Source: Acanthornis magna
Lineage: Eukaryota > Chordata > Aves > Passeriformes > Acanthizidae
Assembly (NCBI GenBank): GCA_036785705.1
Contig: JAWUZG010000159.1
Span: 3,100,001-3,164,000 of the forward strand
Direction: 5' to 3'
Length of the DNA stretch: 64,000 nucleotides
Shown: in pieces, positions 23,912-37,499 of the stretch
How the letters are laid out: each line of letters opens with the position of its first letter
Position numbering within the stretch: the first letter of the stretch is position 1
Program-made: the position numbers and the translations under genes
Notes under the pieces: model-generated
What the model was told of the DNA's origin: nothing
The model's input: only the letters and a program-made list of their open reading frames with translations
The model's database searches: none

Positions 23912-26900
23912 ACTCCCCTCCATTTGGTACAGCGTTCCCTACCCAATTTGCGCTAACAGGTACGAATTCATTCATTTAGTGAGAACTCAAGTGGGAACAC
24001 AGTAAAGATCACAGCAGAGGGCAGGGACTGCACAATAAAGTCCAGGACGAGCAATTTCTGAGCACACGTCTCTTTCTTTGGGAGTCAGCCTCAAATTAGG
24101 ATCGGGCATTTGATGTGGTCTCTGAATTTCCTACATATTTATGACTCTCCACATGAGCAAAGTTGTCAGCTCAGACACGAGATGAGAGCAGTTTGCCGCT
24201 CGCTCCCCGCAGAACAAAGGCGCCAGGTGGCTGGCAGAGACGCTGGAGTGCTTCATTAGCAGCAAGCAGAGCAGAAGGCTGGCTGTGAACAGGCAGGGCT
24301 GAAGGAAGCCAAGCAGATGAAGCTGCGGGATGGAGCCCCTCCAAGTGCTGATAGTAGAAGGGAAGATGGGCCAAGCTGGTGAGAAAACCCTGGCACCTCT
24401 CGCAGAGCCCTCAAACACCCCTTTCTTACATCTGTGAAACCAGCCCCTGTCAAGACACACGCTCTGCCTTAGCCTCTGTGTTATTTTTCAAATGAGGGCT
24501 GCTGTCCACAGGACAGGGATTGCTGCAGCCCCCCCGGGAGCCATAAAGCACTCAAACATATGGCTCTGCTCCTCCACATCTGCTGGGACACGGCTGACTC
24601 CCTGCTCACACGAGATGCCCAGCAAAGATGGAGATGTGTGGGTGCAGCTCACGGGTACCTATGGCTTCGGAGGGAATCACTCCACTCTCCTGGTTTTTGG
24701 ACCATCTCTCCTAATTCCATTAGATTATGGCGTTAGTGAGGGTAGGAGAGGCAATAAGCTAATGCATCAGCCTTTCGGGCTCGGGGGGATTTGCTATCCT
24801 CCTTTGCCTCGTCTCACAGAGATGCAACATGGTTTGACATGGATATTGGGAACCAGCCCTCAGGCTGTGTAGCTAGGAAGGAAGGAGTTCCTCCTGGGTG
24901 CTGGAATTAATTAATTAATGCCTCTCTCTGTTTTAAAAAGGCACACAAAAGTATCAGACTTCTGGGGCACTTGGAAATTCCGTTGTCAAGATTGCCAACA
25001 GGTAATAAAAAGCGTGTGGCTTGCTGTCTGCCAAGGACATCGGGGAAATGAGGAGGGAATATCTCCAATTTTAACTGAAGAGACGACTCAGAGAAAGGAT
25101 CACCAAGCTCTCTGACAGGGCATGCTGCCCCTCAAGGTGCTGTAAATAGCCACAAGCCGGTGACAGCAATTACTGGAACCTTTTCCCTCTCCTCCTTAGT
25201 GGGGATTCAGCGAGCCCTGGCAGCTCGAGTGACATCGTGCATTGTTATTAACAGCATGGGAAATTCAAACACAGGCCTCAGGGCCTCGCTTGTGCTGAAC
25301 ACAAGCTTTTCCAAAGCAATTGCAACCCCTGCGAGCTCCAGGGGAAATCCAGAAGCTGAGCGTATGCCATGATTTCTCCTGTTTTTTCTCAAGTAGGATT
25401 GCAGTAGGCAAGGTGTGGCTGCCAAGCCTTTCCTTGGGGGACAGGTTGGGTTTCTCCCTCCCTCTCTGCCCCAGTTTAGCTGTGTTATTGTGCTGATCCC
25501 CCTGCCCATCCCTCTGCTGTGCCCACCCTTCCGAGCTGGCATTGCAGACAGGGTAATCCTCTTTGGTGCCTTCAACTTTTAATTAAAAGGTCACCTTTCA
25601 AACTCCACTGAGAGGAGCCCAGTGGTCCTTTCTGCTGTTGTCACAAACCAAATTAATCATCAAGTCACAAGTGGGAAATTCAGCATCTCTCAGCAACAAT
25701 GGTGATTAATCACCATTTCAGTTTGAAGGACTCTCTGGTTCACCCGCGACAGCAGCACTGAGGGAAAGGAAAAACCTGAGGAGCTGTGAATGGGAATCTT
25801 AATACAACTTTATTGTCAAGTGAATGAAGCATTTAGAACAGGTTAACAAACTTAAAACACAAACAGAAAAAGATGGAAAAAGAGGAAAGCTACATCTTCT
25901 TCATGGCAGTCAAGCTCTGCTGCTGTTTTGAACTGGGATGCTCAAAAGGAGGGAGGACTGGGAATATTCTTGCATTATAATCCATGTAATGGTGGTTTTG
26001 GGCGTGTCACTTTGAAAGTCATTCTCTATTTGAATGTTCAAGGCCCAGGTGAGCTGGCTCTGAGTGTGAACACAGCGTGGTCAGTACATCCTTCACCAAA
26101 AACTCTCTGTCACCCTCCTCCTGCCCACGTGCCACCAACCCCAGGGGCTCATCCATCGAGCCATGCCCAGAGGAGAGCAGGGACCCTCCCAGCTGCCGTG
26201 GGGGGATGGATGATGGAGAGGAGTGAAAGCCACAGCCTCTGCTGTTATTCCACAGCAGGAATAACACAGGAAGAGCAGGACTGCGAGCGGATATGGCAAA
26301 ATGAGTAGCTAAAGCCACAGGGACCATTTCATAATGCCTGTGGAAATGCGGAGCTGCTCGCCAGTTTTCCCTCACTGCTATTTCACAATGCCGGCTGATT
26401 AAATTTTGCTGTCTGGTACTGAGTCTAAATAACAATGAATAACTTATGAGGAGCTCTTCTAATGAGGCACACGCTGCTCCTGCGATTCACTCAGCGTTGG
26501 GATTATTGCTCACCAGACCCAGGGGGCCCAGCCAGGTCTCCTGCCAGTTTTCCATAAATCCGGATAACAGTTGGTGAGTGTCTGTGGCTGCCCACCTCTG
26601 TGCCATCCACAGCTGGCTCCCAGATCTCTCAGGCTGTGCATTGGGCCCCCAGCCTTTGCTCCCACAGCTCTGGGCATCATCGGCAGCTCAGGAGATGAGT
26701 AGACCTGTGGAGAATACAAAAACAAAATCCCACCAGCCACCCTGGAGGCATTCAGCCTGTCCCACCAGCTCTTTCTTCTTATCCAGCTCTTGTTAGGTTT
26801 TTCTTTTCTGCTGAATGCAAGTCTCCGCCAGAATGAAGTGCTGGACAAAAAAAAATTAAAAAATTTTGAGCCCTGCAGTGGGTTTTAGCTCTCCCAGCCC

Positions 26901-29900
26901 CCATTCCTAGTGGAGAGAGCCAACAACTCTGCCCAAAAATGGTGCAGAATGTCCATTGCTTTACCTTGCTGAGGCAGCAGGATCTTCACTGCCCCCCTCT
27001 CTGCTCAGCCCTGGGTAGGGGCAAAACTTAAACCAATTCACTTCAATACAAACCACGTAGATATTTCACAAAGGCAGCTCTGAATTCCCCAGGCTGAAAA
27101 GCACTTAAGCAGCAGCTTTTGTGCAGCTCGAGCTCTGATGATCCACGATCAGACGGTGGTGCAAAGTGCCTGTCTCTCCTCCAGACTGGGAGGCAGCGAT
27201 TTCTCAGCCCAAGTGCCGTGAGTGCATCCGAAATGCATGAGGAGCTGTTTAAGCACCGGTTGCCAGAGCCTGCCAAACAAGAAATAGATTTGCCTTCTAC
27301 ATTCAAGTGAATTTTTATTTTTGTCAATCTTGCCACTCCTGTAACATGTCCCCCTGTGAAATGTGTTGAGCTGAGATAACCGGGCATAATGCATCCGCGG
27401 GGATTTGCAGTGGCAAGAAAACAATCTTGATATTCACGATGAAAAATGTCAAGTAGTTTTATAGTATCAAATGATGATGGTTTTTACATTCTGTCTGTGG
27501 AGAGTAAGCTGTGGAAAAAGCTAGACTGTGCGAATTTATGTACTTGTGTGTGTATTTACTGCAACCACTGATCAGATCAAGGAAGCAATGCGGAATATCA
27601 AACAATCCTCATTGTTTTCCCTACACACCCCAGGACTTCTTTTCTTTCTGTGGTTTTTTCCCCCCTTCTAATTACAGTGATGCTATTACCCAAATTAACA
27701 GCTGAGAGCACAGCGCACAGAAAACCTTTTCAGGACCAGGTGTGATGGCAGTGAGACAAATGCCACTGAGACCTGGCAAGATGCTATCCCAGCCAGGAGG
27801 AGAAAACAGACAGGATTTGGGGAGTGCCCTCTGCTCCCTGCAGCTACAGGATCCCTGAAATATGTGATTCTTTGTTTATTCTTTATGGACCACTGTCGGA
27901 TTGCAGCTTAAAGTTCAGAGCACCTGTGAAGAGCCCACGTGTGGGGAAGGCAGTGGGAGGAAGGTTTACCCTCCAAAGAGGATTAATTAAGAGAAAAGCA
28001 TCTGGTGAGCATTGGATAAATAAGAACTTAAGGGTATAAATGAGTAAGAATGAGACAAGAACATTTATCTCTCAGCTCCTGGTTCCACCATGTGTTTTTG
28101 CTCTCTGGCATCTTCTCCAGCAGGAATAGTGCTTAAAAAACCTGAGCTCGTGAAATGAAGCCTATTTTCCAAACATGTGCTGCTGGCTGGGAGGTGCAAT
28201 TTGTGTTAACTCTGACTCTCTCATGCGAACTTCTAAAATGTCAAGTAGAACTTCTTAGCTCCGAGAAGGTGTGTGCAGAGATTTCAGGTTAGGAGGGGCC
28301 AGAGATGGAGCTGAGCACAGCACCCTGCAGGGGCTGAGGTCACCTGGATTGCTCAGGTGCTGAGCAAGAAGATCCAGCCCCCCTTGGGCTTTAATCCAGA
28401 CCTAAAGCTCTTAAAATTCAGTGATTGCACCAATGTTTGCATGATCTTATCTGAATTCAAAACTGAACCTGCCAAGGCTCGGCAGCTCTTGGGCCTACTA
28501 CAGAGCTTTGAGCTAATCTACCTGGTCCTCTTGTTATATTGAGTCAAAATATAACTTTTTTTATCTTTTCCAGGATACTTCCCAGTCTGGGTCGGTTTAA
28601 TGCCATTAGCCAGGTATGTAATTCCTAATTAGGCAGCAGGACAGCAGGAGGATGCAGCTCTGGGCTCTGTGCACTGTCAGGAGGCTGCCCAGGGTGAATT
28701 TCCACACTGACACCCACGGCTGCACAGTGTCACTCATGCCTGTGCCTGAGAGAAGGGAAAAAGCTCCAGGCAGTGAGGAGGGCAATGCTGAGGAGCAGAG
28801 AGAGGCAAGGGAAGCCCCGAACATTACACTTGTCAGACAAAAGGTTAGCAGGAATGATCTCTCCCTGGTGCCTTCTTACCCACCTGCTTCCAGTGACACC
28901 CTTCAGTAGGAAAGGACAGATTTCCATTATTTCCACAGCTGTTTAGGAGTTTTAATTATGTCAATGCACATCCAAGAGAAGCCTAAATCAAAACACTTGG
29001 CACGGGGGAGGTTAAATGTTGCTCTTTTCAAACCACATATTGTTTTTGGTTTTATCTCCAGAAACAGAATATTACGGCAGCAAATGTGGCAACGCACAGT
29101 GAGCGCTTCCTCCTTAATCCACCTCAGCATTTGCCTGCTCTCGGTTGGTTTCTGCAGTAATCACATTTCCTTTATCTTTAATTCATAACCTGATCTTTCA
29201 TTTAAAGTGTTTCTTTCTTCCTCCAGCCCTGTGCATGCATATTCCTGCTCACGGCTCTTGCAATACACAATATAACCTTAATGCCAGAGGGAAAGTGAGG
29301 TGAATTTTTGCAGCGCAAAATTTCCGAAGGAGGCTGACATTTGAGGAAGGATTCAGGTGCCTCAACATATGCCATGTGCTGCTTTGGAACCCCCCGTGGT
29401 AGCTGAGGCATCCCCAGAAGGGCTGGAAGACGTGACAGGAAACCTTTGGGATGCCACGTCCTCGTGGGGACCGCGGTCCCCAAGGTTGGCTTAATGGAGC
29501 AGACAGAAAATAACAATGTCAAAGCGATTATTCCTGATGTTGAGAAAATCCAGGGGATGATGGGAACCTCCTGGCTGACTTATTTCACGCAGGGATTTTG
29601 GGGAGATGAGGGTGAGAGCCTTTAGCCTTTGAGGTGTGCCTGGGGAGGGCTGTTCCCCATTTTGGGCTGCAAGGGGACCCAGGGGCGCTGGCCCTGCAGC
29701 CCTGGAGGGTATAAAATGCTCAGATCTGCTTTTAATCTTCTGACAGGATTTGTATAAGACTTCTACGAAATCTGGTAACTAAAGCTCTCAAGAGGTAGAG
29801 GATTTGCTGTGATCCTGCGTGGAATAAGCTAAGATGTTATTTCTTTAAAAACCTAATCTGGCATAAATGTGGGTAAAACTCCCCAAATCCACAGAAGCCC

Positions 29901-31779
29901 TATTTTATGCTGAAAACATGAAAAATGATGCGCTTTAAAAGAGCTGGACTCCAGGTATGGGGATGGGTGCTCTCTTTCTGAGCTGCAGAGACTTATACGG
30001 AGTTTATTTTAATAAATTTGGCATCACTCCCTCACTGGCTGAGCCTCGTGGCTATGGAGAGGTGGCAGGAGGGGATGTGGATGGGAGAGCCCCCCAGGGC
30101 AGCTGTTTGGAGGAGAAGGGTTAATAAATCACCTCCCGAAGCTGCTGCCCATCTGTCCCATCTCAAACTGCACTAACAGCACTCCTTATCCAGGTAGGAA
30201 AACTCTCCCTGGTCTGGGTTCACCGAGCTCTGTCCCTTTGGAAATGGGAGAAAAATACAGGAATAAACCTGAATAACCTGCAGCTGCTTCCTGGCACAGG
30301 GCAGCGTTTGTGATGGGCTCTTCCTTTAACGTCTTGAGCCTTTGGATGCTTTGTCCTGCTGAAATGAGAAGTGTGGGCGATGCCAGGCAGGCGTTGGAGA
30401 GGAAATGAGCAACATGAAAGCAAAATAATCAACAAATGGCAACCTAAATTAGCAGCAGCAGTCTGGGAAGTGGGTCCATTGAGCAGTTTATCTGTGAGTC
30501 AGATCACAACGTGCCCAGCTCATTCCCACCGCTTCCCCCAAGAGCCCACGAACACAAAAATAATTCTGTAAATACAGTTACTTGCTACTTGGAAGTACCT
30601 TTTTCTCCCCTGAAATAAACAGAAATAAAATTCCACAACGACTCTATAGGAAGTGAGCACGAAACTCAATTGGTTGCATTAATCTGCTTTGCTTTTTTTT
30701 TTTTTTTTTAAATGTGCATTCCTGAAGAATAAACCCATTTTTCCCAGCTGGAGAGGGGCTGTCCTTGGGCAGAAGCCGCAGCACACACAGCCTGTGCTGC
30801 TCCTTTGTCACTGTCCTGGTGTGACCCAGATTCACAGGGGATTTGTCACCACTCTGGGGAATGAGACCAAGCAGGGCCAGGGAAGGCAAAGGCCAGTCCA
30901 CATTTAGGGAGGTTTTGTACCACTGGTTTCACTCTGGGCTTTTATTTCCCCTGCCTGGGCTCAGATGGACCATGTGTCACTTGTAAACTGTTTTCTGCTG
31001 CTGGGGAAAATTGGGCCAGGTAAATACAACTGAGGAAAAAAACCTGGGAAACAGTTTTCCCTCTGGGAAACAGGGCAAACAGTCCGAAAAGCAGCCTCTT
31101 GATAAGTTCCTTAAAAAATCTGGAGGTCTTATGTTTTTAAAACTTCTTTTATCCCTCTGGTAGGACAAGGTAAAAGGAAAATACGACTAGAATTTCTCTT
31201 TTATTACTTGCAAAAGGAATAATTTGATGATGGAAATTTAATTCCATTCCTACACCCAGATCAGCTGTTGGAGCCAGGGAAATCACTCTGGTCAGTGTGT
31301 GTCTGGCAAGAGATATAAATCATCTCACATTTATCTTTTTAGGAACAGAAAATTCCTGGTATAAGCAAAAACTAATATACAGATATTTATGAAACTGAAA
31401 GAAAAATAAAGCAGAAAAAAGAAAGAAGACTGCAAAATGAAAATTTAGCGATCTGATTCATTGTGATGGAAACAAGTTGCGCAGTTCCAGGTTTTCAGTT
31501 CGCTGAAACCCCAGCTAATATTTTTTTTCGTGTGCAGAATGTAAAATCTTGTTATGTTTTGGGATAGGAAAAAAATGATGTTATTGTTATGAGATTTAAA
31601 AAAAAAAAAAAAGAATCTTTCTCCCTTTCACTGTTAATGAGGCACAAAGGACAACAAACCCGCCTCGTGCAAAACCCTCTGTACTTGGGGCTTTTCCCCA
31701 TCTCCTCCCTTTCCCCTCATCACTAATAGCCCTGTAAAAATGCAAAGTACTTCACAAAGGCAGAAAGGAGATGTTGCCT

Positions 31780-31935
31780 TCGAGATAACACAACGCATTT
31801 GCAACTTCAGGCAAAGAGGCGTTCGCGGCTGCGAAACTGCGCTAATGAGAGCAACCTTGCGCTTAGCGGGAATGCTAATCAATTAGACACACAGAGTATT
31901 AATGATGTTCTTTTGCCTAATTAGATTAGCAAAAC
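31780..31935. promoter_or_regulatory. Candidate enhancer: cluster of homeodomain-type cores
   Basis: Within about 100 bp lie GCTAATGAG (near 31839), ATGCTAATCAATTAG (31872-31886), TATTAATGATG (about 31897-31907) and CCTAATTAGATTAGC (31916-31930). GAGATAAC near 31780 is a GATA-type core. The packing of TAAT cores resembles developmental enhancers, but no conservation data are available. Confidence 0.25.
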
Positions 31936-33036
31936 ACGAGCACAGCCACTTGGGTTTTTCCCCTCCGGCTCTCCGGGAGCAGCACCCATCTGGCTCCGGG
32001 ATGCTCCGGAGGGAGTGATGGTTCCCCAGAGCAGGGAGCAGCTGGGTCCTCCCTGTGCCCACCTTGGGGAGGGATGTGGGAAGGTTTCTAGCTCTCCCTG
32101 CAGCTTTTACATTTCTGAGGCTGAAGGCAGAGGTTTGGAGGCTCTCAGGAGCTCCGGATGGCTGAGCCCCAGCGCACACAGAGCTGGAGATCGCTGTTCC
32201 CCTGGAGCTCAGGGAGGAGCAGATGCTCTCCTGTGCTCGCAGGATTCACGAGGAATCCAAAACCCACCCGGGCATTCCCGTGAGCCATCCCACGTGGAGC
32301 TGCTGGGATCTCCAGGATGGCAAAATAACAGAGCTGCGGAAAACTGAGAGGAGCCTTATCTCCGAGAGAAGAGCATCGTAAGATTCAGAGCAAGACAAGA
32401 AGCAGATAAGATGCCAGAAACACTCACTAGTCCACTGACCTACAGAGTGTGAGATCCGTGAAAAACACTGATAAACTGAGCCTTCATCAATTTTCCTCCT
32501 GGTTATCTGATTTATGCAGACGCAGGTAGCACTGCTCAGGGCCCAGCTCCCAGCACAGAGAAAGTGAAAAGCACTGCGATGTCTTAATGAGGGATATTCT
32601 TAGAGCAGATCCAAACGAAGTGTTAAAAGCATTGCACAAATGATCTTCCCAGATTGCTGGCAGGGAAAATAAGGTATTAAGATATTGTTAAAGAAAGATA
32701 AAACACACCTCAGAAAGACACAGACTGGGTTTCTTTAGCAGCTTGGGACATTTCTCAGGATCAGCACAGGGAGCAGCAAGTCTTTAAGAGGTAAATTAGA
32801 TGGGCAACCCCCAACGCAGCCTGTCTGATCTTTTTTTTTTTTTTTTGTGCATCAAGCTCAACTCTATTGATTTTTTTCTTCTTAGAGTAAAACAAAAATT
32901 AATTTCTGCATCTCCCAAGACAAATCCACTGCCAATCCATCCTTGGGAAAGAAGACATGCAAAGACAACAAGTACTTTGCTTTATCTATTAAAAATGCTT
33001 CCAGCAGCTACTGTTCAGGTGATAACTAAGCAGTTG

Positions 33037-33231
33037 GAAATGGCACAGGTTGCCCAGAGAAGCTGTGGCTGCCCCTGGATCCCTGGAAGTGTCCAAGGCC
33101 AGGTTGGATGGAGCTTGAAGAAGCCTGGAATAGTGGAAGTTGTCCTTTCCCATGGCAAGGGATTGAATGAGTTGATCTTTGAGGTCCCCTCAAACCCAAA
33201 CCATCCCATGGTTCCATGACTCTATGAACCA
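33037..33231 (+). repeat. CR1 LINE 3' fragment
   Basis: Forward-orientation CR1: GGCACAGGTTGCCCAGAGAA, then CTGGAAGTGTCCAAGGCCAG, GTTGGATGGAGCTTG, a region equivalent to GATCTTTGAGGTCCC, and a tail of CCATGGTTCCATGACTCTATG. It is 5'-truncated to about 195 bp, as usual for this family. Confidence 0.88.
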
Positions 33232-34500
33232 CTGGGCAGATTTTGTTTGCAGTGCCACAGAAGCTTGGGTATCTCATGATTTTTCATGTGGAAGGCTTCA
33301 TCTGTGCTTTCATCAACTTTCAGAGCATTGCTCCACTTGGAACAGATTTTGTATTTTTAAACCAGAAAGCCAGAATAGTAAGAGCTCACATTTTTCTTAT
33401 TAGTTTGAAGCAGGGCACATTAGTATGTTGAACACTCATGTCTGGAGCTACAGTTTCTATAGTTACTCGTGCATCAGTGTTTCACTGAACTACTGCAATA
33501 TTCATTTTACAGCAGCTCTGCTTCCCCCTTACTAGAAAGAGAGATTTGTCAAAGAATTTGTCAGGGATTCATCCCATTGTGTGCACTTTTTGGAGGTTTC
33601 TCAGGACTCTCTTAACTCATAGAGTTTTACTTTGTAATGAAGTAGGCGAGATGTAACATGACAGAAAATTTTGATTTACTGTGAGATTCATTTTTCCATG
33701 TGATTCTAGGAAATTGGATGGTGGGTCACTGGCTGGAGAAGACATGCAGAACCTCATTGGAAGGAGCAGAATGGTCTCATATTCATCTCCTAAAATTGCT
33801 GCTTGCAGGTCAATATGAAAACTTGAGGGACGACAAGAAAATTCTGGCGTTTATTCTGTTCCAGAGAAAATTATTTCGGCCACAGAAAATGCCAGCACAT
33901 TCTGCTTCCTCAAATTCCCTGGAACCGTGTGATGGAAACCCAGTTCTGCTCCCACAGCAGAGCCACAGCCACCCCTGACACCTCCTGGCCACCCCCACAT
34001 TTGCTGGGGCTGCCCAGGCTGGTAAAACACACATTTCCCTTCACCTACCACTCCTCTTTTTTTCTGTTTTATTTTAAAGCAAGACAATATATTAATTATG
34101 AGCCTGACCCAGAGCCCACTGGGCTCAATATAAGGTTTTCCACAGAGTTCACCTGGGGTTTTTCCTGTGGTCCAAACCAAACACCCAAACCAATCACCCT
34201 AACTTCAGGAGAACACAGGCAGGCTTTTCTCAGAGTGAGGTGAAAGGGTCAGGCGAATAGCAACCCGAATTATAACATCTGAAGAAAGAAAAAGAAAATA
34301 TAAAAACTGTCCTTTGAGTGGCAGCTCAGAGCCCTCCATCCCTGTGAAAGGAACAAGAGGGAGATGTCTTTACAATAAACTGTGGGGGCTGCTGGTGGAT
34401 AAGGCCAGATACTGATAGATGAAAGAAGCAATGGGAGGAACCTTAAATTCCATAGGAATTCCATTGACACATGGATTAACACAAGGATGTGTTAAATCCC

Positions 34501-34789
34501 TGGACTTGGAGAAAAAGAATGGAGACAAAGAAAACAAAAGGTGGGGGGAATGTACATTAGAAGGAGGTCTGTATTAGGTAATTCAGGAAGTCTGTACCCC
34601 TTGAGTGCCTCAATGGGGAGAGGGAAATGCGGCCAGGAAATTAGGATAAAAAGAGGCTGTGTCCTCTAGCAATTTGAGACCCCATGGGAAATGCCCATGA
34701 CCTCTCCCTTTAATAAATAAAGTTACAGGACTCCTCTGTCTTCTTCTTGGACATAAACCTCTGGCGTTTGTAGATTAATTTTCCTGACA
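34501..34789 (+). mobile_element. Endogenous retrovirus: 3' LTR with preceding polypurine tract
   Basis: The LTR runs from TGTACATTAG (34551) to TTCCTGACA (34789), about 239 bp with TG...CA ends. It contains ATAAAAAGAGGCTGTGTCCTC, where R may start, and the polyadenylation signal AATAAATAAAG near 34715. Directly before it, 34510-34548 is purine-rich (AAAAGAATGGAGACAAAG, then AAAACAAAAGGTGGGGGG), matching the polypurine tract that primes plus-strand synthesis. That makes this a 3' LTR with a little internal sequence, not a solo LTR. No gag, pol or env frame is recognisable upstream and no 5' LTR is seen, so it is a truncated relic that cannot code. Confidence 0.78.
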
Positions 34790-35117
34790 TCTGCTTGGGA
34801 AGGGAATGCTTCAAATAAGAATTTACCAACTTTTGTAGAAAAAAATGCAGCTGCTCTGTTGGAACCCTCACCTGTTGCACAGCTTTCTGCTTAAACATTG
34901 TGTTATTTTCCCTAGAAAAAACGTAACACTAGATACTAAAATTGTACTTTTGGACCTTATTTAGATCTCATAGAACATATTTGTGGTTGCTGTTGCTGTT
35001 TTGCTGTGGTGAAGCTGGAATCCAGTGCACAGATTTGATTTCTGTCCTCTCCACAAAGCACCAGGCACCTGCTTGCTGTCACCAGCACAGAGGTGCTGGA
35101 CATGCCATCGTCTCCAT

Positions 35118-35131
35118 TGCCATCTAGTGGC
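35118..35131 (-). promoter_or_regulatory. CTCF-like binding motif
   Basis: The minus strand reads GCCACTAGATGGCA, which fits the CTCF core CCASYAGRKGGCR at essentially every defined position. It lies between NTSR1 and the SLCO4A1 3' end, where a domain boundary would be plausible. A single motif match does not establish occupancy. Confidence 0.45.
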
Positions 35132-36389
35132 ACCGTCCCCAGCCCCACCTGGCCCTGCACAAAACCCTGGCCCACAGCCACGAACAGGGGCTGACCCTTG
35201 GAAAAAAGGGGGGTTCTTCCTTTTTCTGAAATACAAAACGTGGTTGGCACGATTTGTTGTTTTGTGTTTCTTTTTCCTTCCCGTACAATACAAAACTAAG
35301 CCTAGAAAGCGAATAGTCAGTTTTTGCTCCCATTCCTGTCTGTGGCACGAAGGCAGGAGGCTGCAGGGATGGGGCAGGGAGAACCAAAGGATGCAGCTGC
35401 TGGGAGAGGGAGAAATTGAGGCTCTTCTGCACAATCAGGCATAGGAGACACCACGGCAGCAGGAGAAGGGTCGGAAGCTCTGTAGAACCATCTGTGTGTC
35501 ACTCAAAGCTTTTATTTACTGGCATTTAAAAACCCCCAGGAAGCTTCCAAACAAACTCCTCAGCAGAGGAAAACGGCTCATCGAGTGCCGGGGATGTTGC
35601 CCACAATAAATAACATCCAGTTCCTCCTGCCTGCCCTCCCTCTGGGCGCTCATTTGTTTGCCTTCCTCAACACCAACCACGGTTTGGTCGCATACCCTGA
35701 CAGCGAGAATTGCCCTGAGCAAACCACAGGTGACACAGAACTTTTGACCTCATTTACCCAGAGCAGGGCTGGCAGGAACTCCGTGGCTTTAACAGGGTCG
35801 TGAAGAAGGGAAATGAAGATTCTTCTTCCCCAGCAAGCACAAACCTCCTTTTTCCCTCAAAAGCAGCAGTCCTCTGTCTCAGGAGGAGAGGGTAAGTCAG
35901 CCGCAGACACAAACGCACGGGGCCTCGATGCCTGAAGCTCCTGTAGCCATGAGGGGCTTTATTAACACCACTAATTAAACACAAACCTGAGTTCCAACTC
36001 TCCTCCTTGGAGATCCCATGATGACCTTGCAGCAAGTGGCACCGTGGGTGCATCCCTGCCGAGAACTGCAGCTGGGAGAGGGTGACAACTGATGAAAAAC
36101 ACACACACGAGTACCCGTGAAATAGTGTTTATATTTCTATGCTTTTATAGCAATATAATACTTCGTATCGGACTGGGAAACATACTTCCAAATGTTTTAA
36201 GTTACCTGTACACCTGAACAGCCTGTTTATGGAACAGGAATGCCATGTTGCTGCTTACTAAAATCCTTGACTTACCAATCCCACAGCAACATAATAAATG
36301 CCCACAATCCCACGAGCTTTTGTTTAGCTCTGGAAACAACACACTCAGATAAAGCTCATTTTAGAAACACTAAAATTGCATTGCAATAT

Positions 36390-36391
<2 letters not shown>

Positions 36392-36434
<43 letters not shown>
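36392..36434. repeat. (TA)n microsatellite
   Basis: About 21 uninterrupted TA dinucleotides between CATATCC-type flank and TAAAGAAAAT. The exact length may be unstable in the assembly. Confidence 0.95.
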
Positions 36435-36437
<3 letters not shown>

Positions 36438-36640
36438 AAAATCTTCTACCTTTCATAAATACACCATACATAAAATATGCTCCCAAAATACATTCATGCA
36501 TTTCCTAAGATCCCTGCTTGTACCCTAAGCTGGGAAGGGCAAGGCTGAGATTCAGGGGCTCTCCCCAGCAGCCAAAAGCCACCATCCATCTCGTCCTTAC
36601 CACTTTTAGTGTTTTCCAGCAGTTACTAGAGATAGAAACG

Positions 36641-36782
36641 GAATCAGGGAATGGTTTAGGTGGGGAGGAACCTTAAAGATCATTTTATTTCAACCCCCTG
36701 CTTAGGGCAGAGCCACAGCTAGACCAGGTTACTCAAAACCCCATCCAACCTGGCACCGAGCACTTCCAGGGATGGGGCAGGG
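36641..36782 (-). repeat. CR1 LINE fragment
   Basis: The plus strand shows GGAATGGTTTAGGTGGGGAG, GAACCTTAAAGATCATTT, CAACCCCCTGCTTAGGGCAG, CCCCATCCAACCTGGCACC and CACTTCCAGGGATGGGGCAG, the reverse complement of the CR1 3' end. It is moderately diverged. Confidence 0.82.
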
Positions 36783-37499
36783 GATGCACAGTCTGTCCCA
36801 GCACGCGACAGGGGATGGGAAACAGAGGCTTTGGAAGCAGGAAGGTCACCATGTGGCTCTGGGGGAAGGGGATCTGCGAATGGAAGGAGCTGCTTTTCTC
36901 CATCAACCTGAAGATGAACCACATTCCCAGCACCGCCATCCCTGTCTGCAAGGGGAACAGCTTCACCTCCACTGAGGGTCCGTCCTTTGCTAATGAAGGA
37001 ACAAATGCCCATCCTGTGCCCATTGGTGAAAGCATAAATACACAAAATATACAAAATACACAGTAATTCAGAGCAGGAGCTGGCACAAAGCAAGCACCAG
37101 CTCTGCAGCTCAGTGGTGCAGGTCCCGTCCCCTGTGAACGTGGCTATCCAATGCAGAATTCCAGGGGCTGGTCACAGCCTCCCCTGGAGATGTACCTGGA
37201 TCGTGTGGCTGTGCAGACACTGGCACACCAAGCACTGGCCTGGCCTGATCTGCACTGAGAGGGAAGTCAGACTCACACATGCCCAAATTCCACTTCTGCC
37301 CCTCAGAAAGGTCCTGATCAATATTGCAAGAGCACATTCAAAGGTCATTTTGGGAACGCTGCCCTCTCTACTTGCAAGCAGGCCAGTTCCAAGTCAGCAT
37401 CCCCTTACCACAAGGCAGTCCTATCCCTCAGGCTGCTGCCCTAGAGAAAAACTAAATTCACTCCATTTACCATTTTCCACTTACCCAAACCCACTGTCT

